5,193 bases of DNA. It comes from Sediminispirochaeta sp. (GTDB lineage: Bacteria > Spirochaetota > Spirochaetia > DSM-16054 > Sediminispirochaetaceae). Position 1 is the stretch's first letter. Each line of letters begins with the position of its first letter. This document shows positions 3,748 to 5,193 of this stretch, one piece after another. Under the pieces are notes generated by a model, which saw only the letters and a list, made by a program, of their open reading frames with translations, ran no database searches and was not told the origin of the DNA. The stretch lies in the NCBI GenBank assembly GCA_011046055.1, contig DSBN01000350.1, positions 1 through 5,193 of the forward strand, read 5' to 3'. Both the position numbers and the translations under genes were made by a program.

Positions 3748-5193
3748 ATGGACAAACTGCATCTGGCTATAGAGCTCGGCCGCCAACGGCGATACGGAGA
3801 GGCAATTCCACTTTTCCTGGAAATACTCAGCCGAGACGGTCACAACGGCGAGGCTCAGCTCTACCTGGGACGCAGTTATCACGCTCTGGGAAATTTTTCT
3901 CTGGCCATAGACTGTCTCCAGACTTTCTGCCGACGGCATCAAGACTCCGCGGTGGGACATTTTTTTTTGGGGCGCTCCTACCTATCCGCTGGGGTCTACC
4001 CCTCCGCCGCCGATCACCTTTACCGCGCTTCCCTATTGAACCCTAGCTTGAAGCAGGCCAGGGTACTTCTGGCCATCACCTGGATGCATCTGCGGCGTTA
4101 TGAACAGGCGCAGGAGCTCTTGGGCCGGCTGGTCGAGGAGTATCCTCAGGACGGGGATCTGTACCGGGGCTATCTCAACACCCTCTTGCTCAACGGGATA
4201 CGTCACTTCAAAAACGAAGATTACGAGTACGCCGTGGAGATATTCGAATTCCTCCGGTTTCAGAACTATGACCATATTCTTCCTCACCTTTACCTGGGGA
4301 TTCTCTACAAAAACCAAGGTGATATTTCCGGAGCCCTGGATGCCTACGAAACAGCTCTCACCTACTCTCCACGGGACGAACTGATCCTCTATCGGACCGC
4401 CATTCTCAACATCAAACATGGGAAGGAGAAAAGAGCCAAGGAACTGCTGGACCTGCTTCATAGGCTCTATCCTGATTCGAGCCTTCTGAAGGATACCGAG
4501 GTAGAGCACAGCTTTTCCCGAGAGTATCTTCGTCGGGGAGATTACGAAAAAGCCCTGTCCCACGCAATGTCTCTGTTGAAACGGAATACCAGGGATTTGA
4601 CGGCCCGACTTATCGTCGCCGAATCCTACCGCGAGCTCGGACAGTTCGAAAGAGCTGGCAACCACTACCAGCGGGCTCTGGAGCAATCGCCTCAGAACAC
4701 CGAGATTCACGGGAACCTGGGGATCACCTTTTTTCGACAGGGGGAACTCCGACAAGCGGAGAAGGTATTTTCCGATATTTTGCGGAAGAAGCCCCACTTG
4801 CATACGATCAGATACTACTGGCTGCTCTCTCGAAACAGGGACGACGTGGATCAAGAGCTCTACCGAAGTCAGTTGGAAGAAGCTTTTGGCCACCTGGGAG
4901 AGGACGCGGTCCTGTGGTCTTGTATGGGAGACAGCTTTACCCGGCAGGGTGAGTTCGCACGGGCTGAAGATAGTTACCGACGAGCTTTGGACAGCGACTC
5001 CCAAGCAGAACCGGCCCTCCGCGGTTTGATCGATCTGAGCAGACACCAGGAGATCGAGGACTTGTCGGATCTATTGGAGGTTTACCTCGATCTGAACCCC
5101 CGAGACGTACGGCGTCACCGGTATTACATCCAGATACTTTTTCAAAACGAGGTCTACCACGAGGCTCTTAAACGGATAGAGCAACTACTACCG
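3748..5193 (+). CDS. Tetratricopeptide-repeat protein, 3' end outside the window
   Basis: An open frame of 482 codons runs from the ATG at 3748 to the right edge without a stop, so the protein is longer than shown. It is built almost wholly of TPR-like helix pairs, roughly a dozen. Clear units include AQLYLGRSYHALGNFSLAID (36-55), LYLGILYKNQGDISGALDAY (181-200), ARLIVAESYRELGQFERAGN (286-305), HGNLGITFFRQGELRQAEKV (321-340) and WSCMGDSFTRQGEFARAEDS (390-409), with the usual small-residue and Tyr/Ala positions and prolines at repeat ends. No signal peptide, membrane helix or catalytic domain is visible, so a cytoplasmic protein-binding scaffold is likely. An in-frame stop (TAG, 3736-3738) means translation cannot begin further upstream. 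AGGAG lies only one base from the ATG, too close for normal ribosome binding, whereas a -10-like box is ideally placed for a leaderless message. A run of nine Ts followed by four Gs lies within codons 71-75. Partner and process are unknown; a C-terminal domain beyond the edge could change this. Confidence 0.9.
   Translation, partial: MDKLHLAIELGRQRRYGEAIPLFLEILSRDGHNGEAQLYLGRSYHALGNFSLAIDCLQTFCRRHQDSAVGHFFLGRSYLSAGVYPSAADHLYRASLLNPSLKQARVLLAITWMHLRRYEQAQELLGRLVEEYPQDGDLYRGYLNTLLLNGIRHFKNEDYEYAVEIFEFLRFQNYDHILPHLYLGILYKNQGDISGALDAYETALTYSPRDELILYRTAILNIKHGKEKRAKELLDLLHRLYPDSSLLKDTEVEHSFSREYLRRGDYEKALSHAMSLLKRNTRDLTARLIVAESYRELGQFERAGNHYQRALEQSPQNTEIHGNLGITFFRQGELRQAEKVFSDILRKKPHLHTIRYYWLLSRNRDDVDQELYRSQLEEAFGHLGEDAVLWSCMGDSFTRQGEFARAEDSYRRALDSDSQAEPALRGLIDLSRHQEIEDLSDLLEVYLDLNPRDVRRHRYYIQILFQNEVYHEALKRIEQLLP

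Noticed and set aside
4033..5046. A 337-codon minus-strand open frame opposite the TPR gene
   Set aside because: The plus-strand frame shows periodic TPR motifs over its whole length. The minus frame has no family motif and no plausible start signal.

Overview
This is a 5.2 kb bacterial chromosomal window carrying five protein genes: four complete and one that runs off the right edge. Coding DNA is moderately GC-rich, roughly mid-50s percent by eye, while the first ~150 bases are clearly more AT-rich. No RNA gene, CRISPR array, transposase or phage gene is visible. The gene set does not fix the taxon. A cytosolic REC-PAS-HisKA_2 kinase, a long TPR protein and an unusually short PurA would suit a free-living spirochaete or a similar anaerobe, but that is a low-confidence guess.

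Layout. Positions 1-151 form a repeat-rich regulatory region: three copies of a 16-17 base element, two of them forming a perfect 21-bp inverted repeat, followed by a TATAAT box. Next is a response-regulator/PAS/histidine-kinase hybrid (155-1546, +). Convergent to it is an IscR-like Rrf2 repressor (1588-2037, -) with three cysteines in Fe-S ligand spacing. Divergent from that is a 90-residue MIP18/DUF59-type Fe-S assembly protein (2160-2432, +). purA, adenylosuccinate synthase (2444-3673, -), ends 11 bases from it, tail to tail. Divergent from purA is a large TPR protein (3748 to the right edge, +).

How the parts relate. The clearest functional unit is the divergent Rrf2/MIP18 pair. The regulator looks able to hold an Fe-S cluster, a 7-7-7 dyad overlaps its own -10 box and start codon, and a related half-site lies next to the MIP18 promoter. 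This suggests a small self-regulated Fe-S homeostasis module. The kinase, PurA and the TPR protein have no evident functional link to it. None of the five genes is in a visible operon: every adjacent pair is convergent or divergent.

Start signals differ between genes. The MIP18 gene and purA have strong Shine-Dalgarno sequences. The kinase, Rrf2 and TPR genes instead have a -10-like hexamer 5-8 bases before the start codon, which suggests leaderless mRNAs. I see no convincing evidence for an entirely new system. The most interesting signals are the repeat array at the left edge, the Fe-S regulator/operator arrangement, the leaderless pattern and two departures from the PurA family norm.
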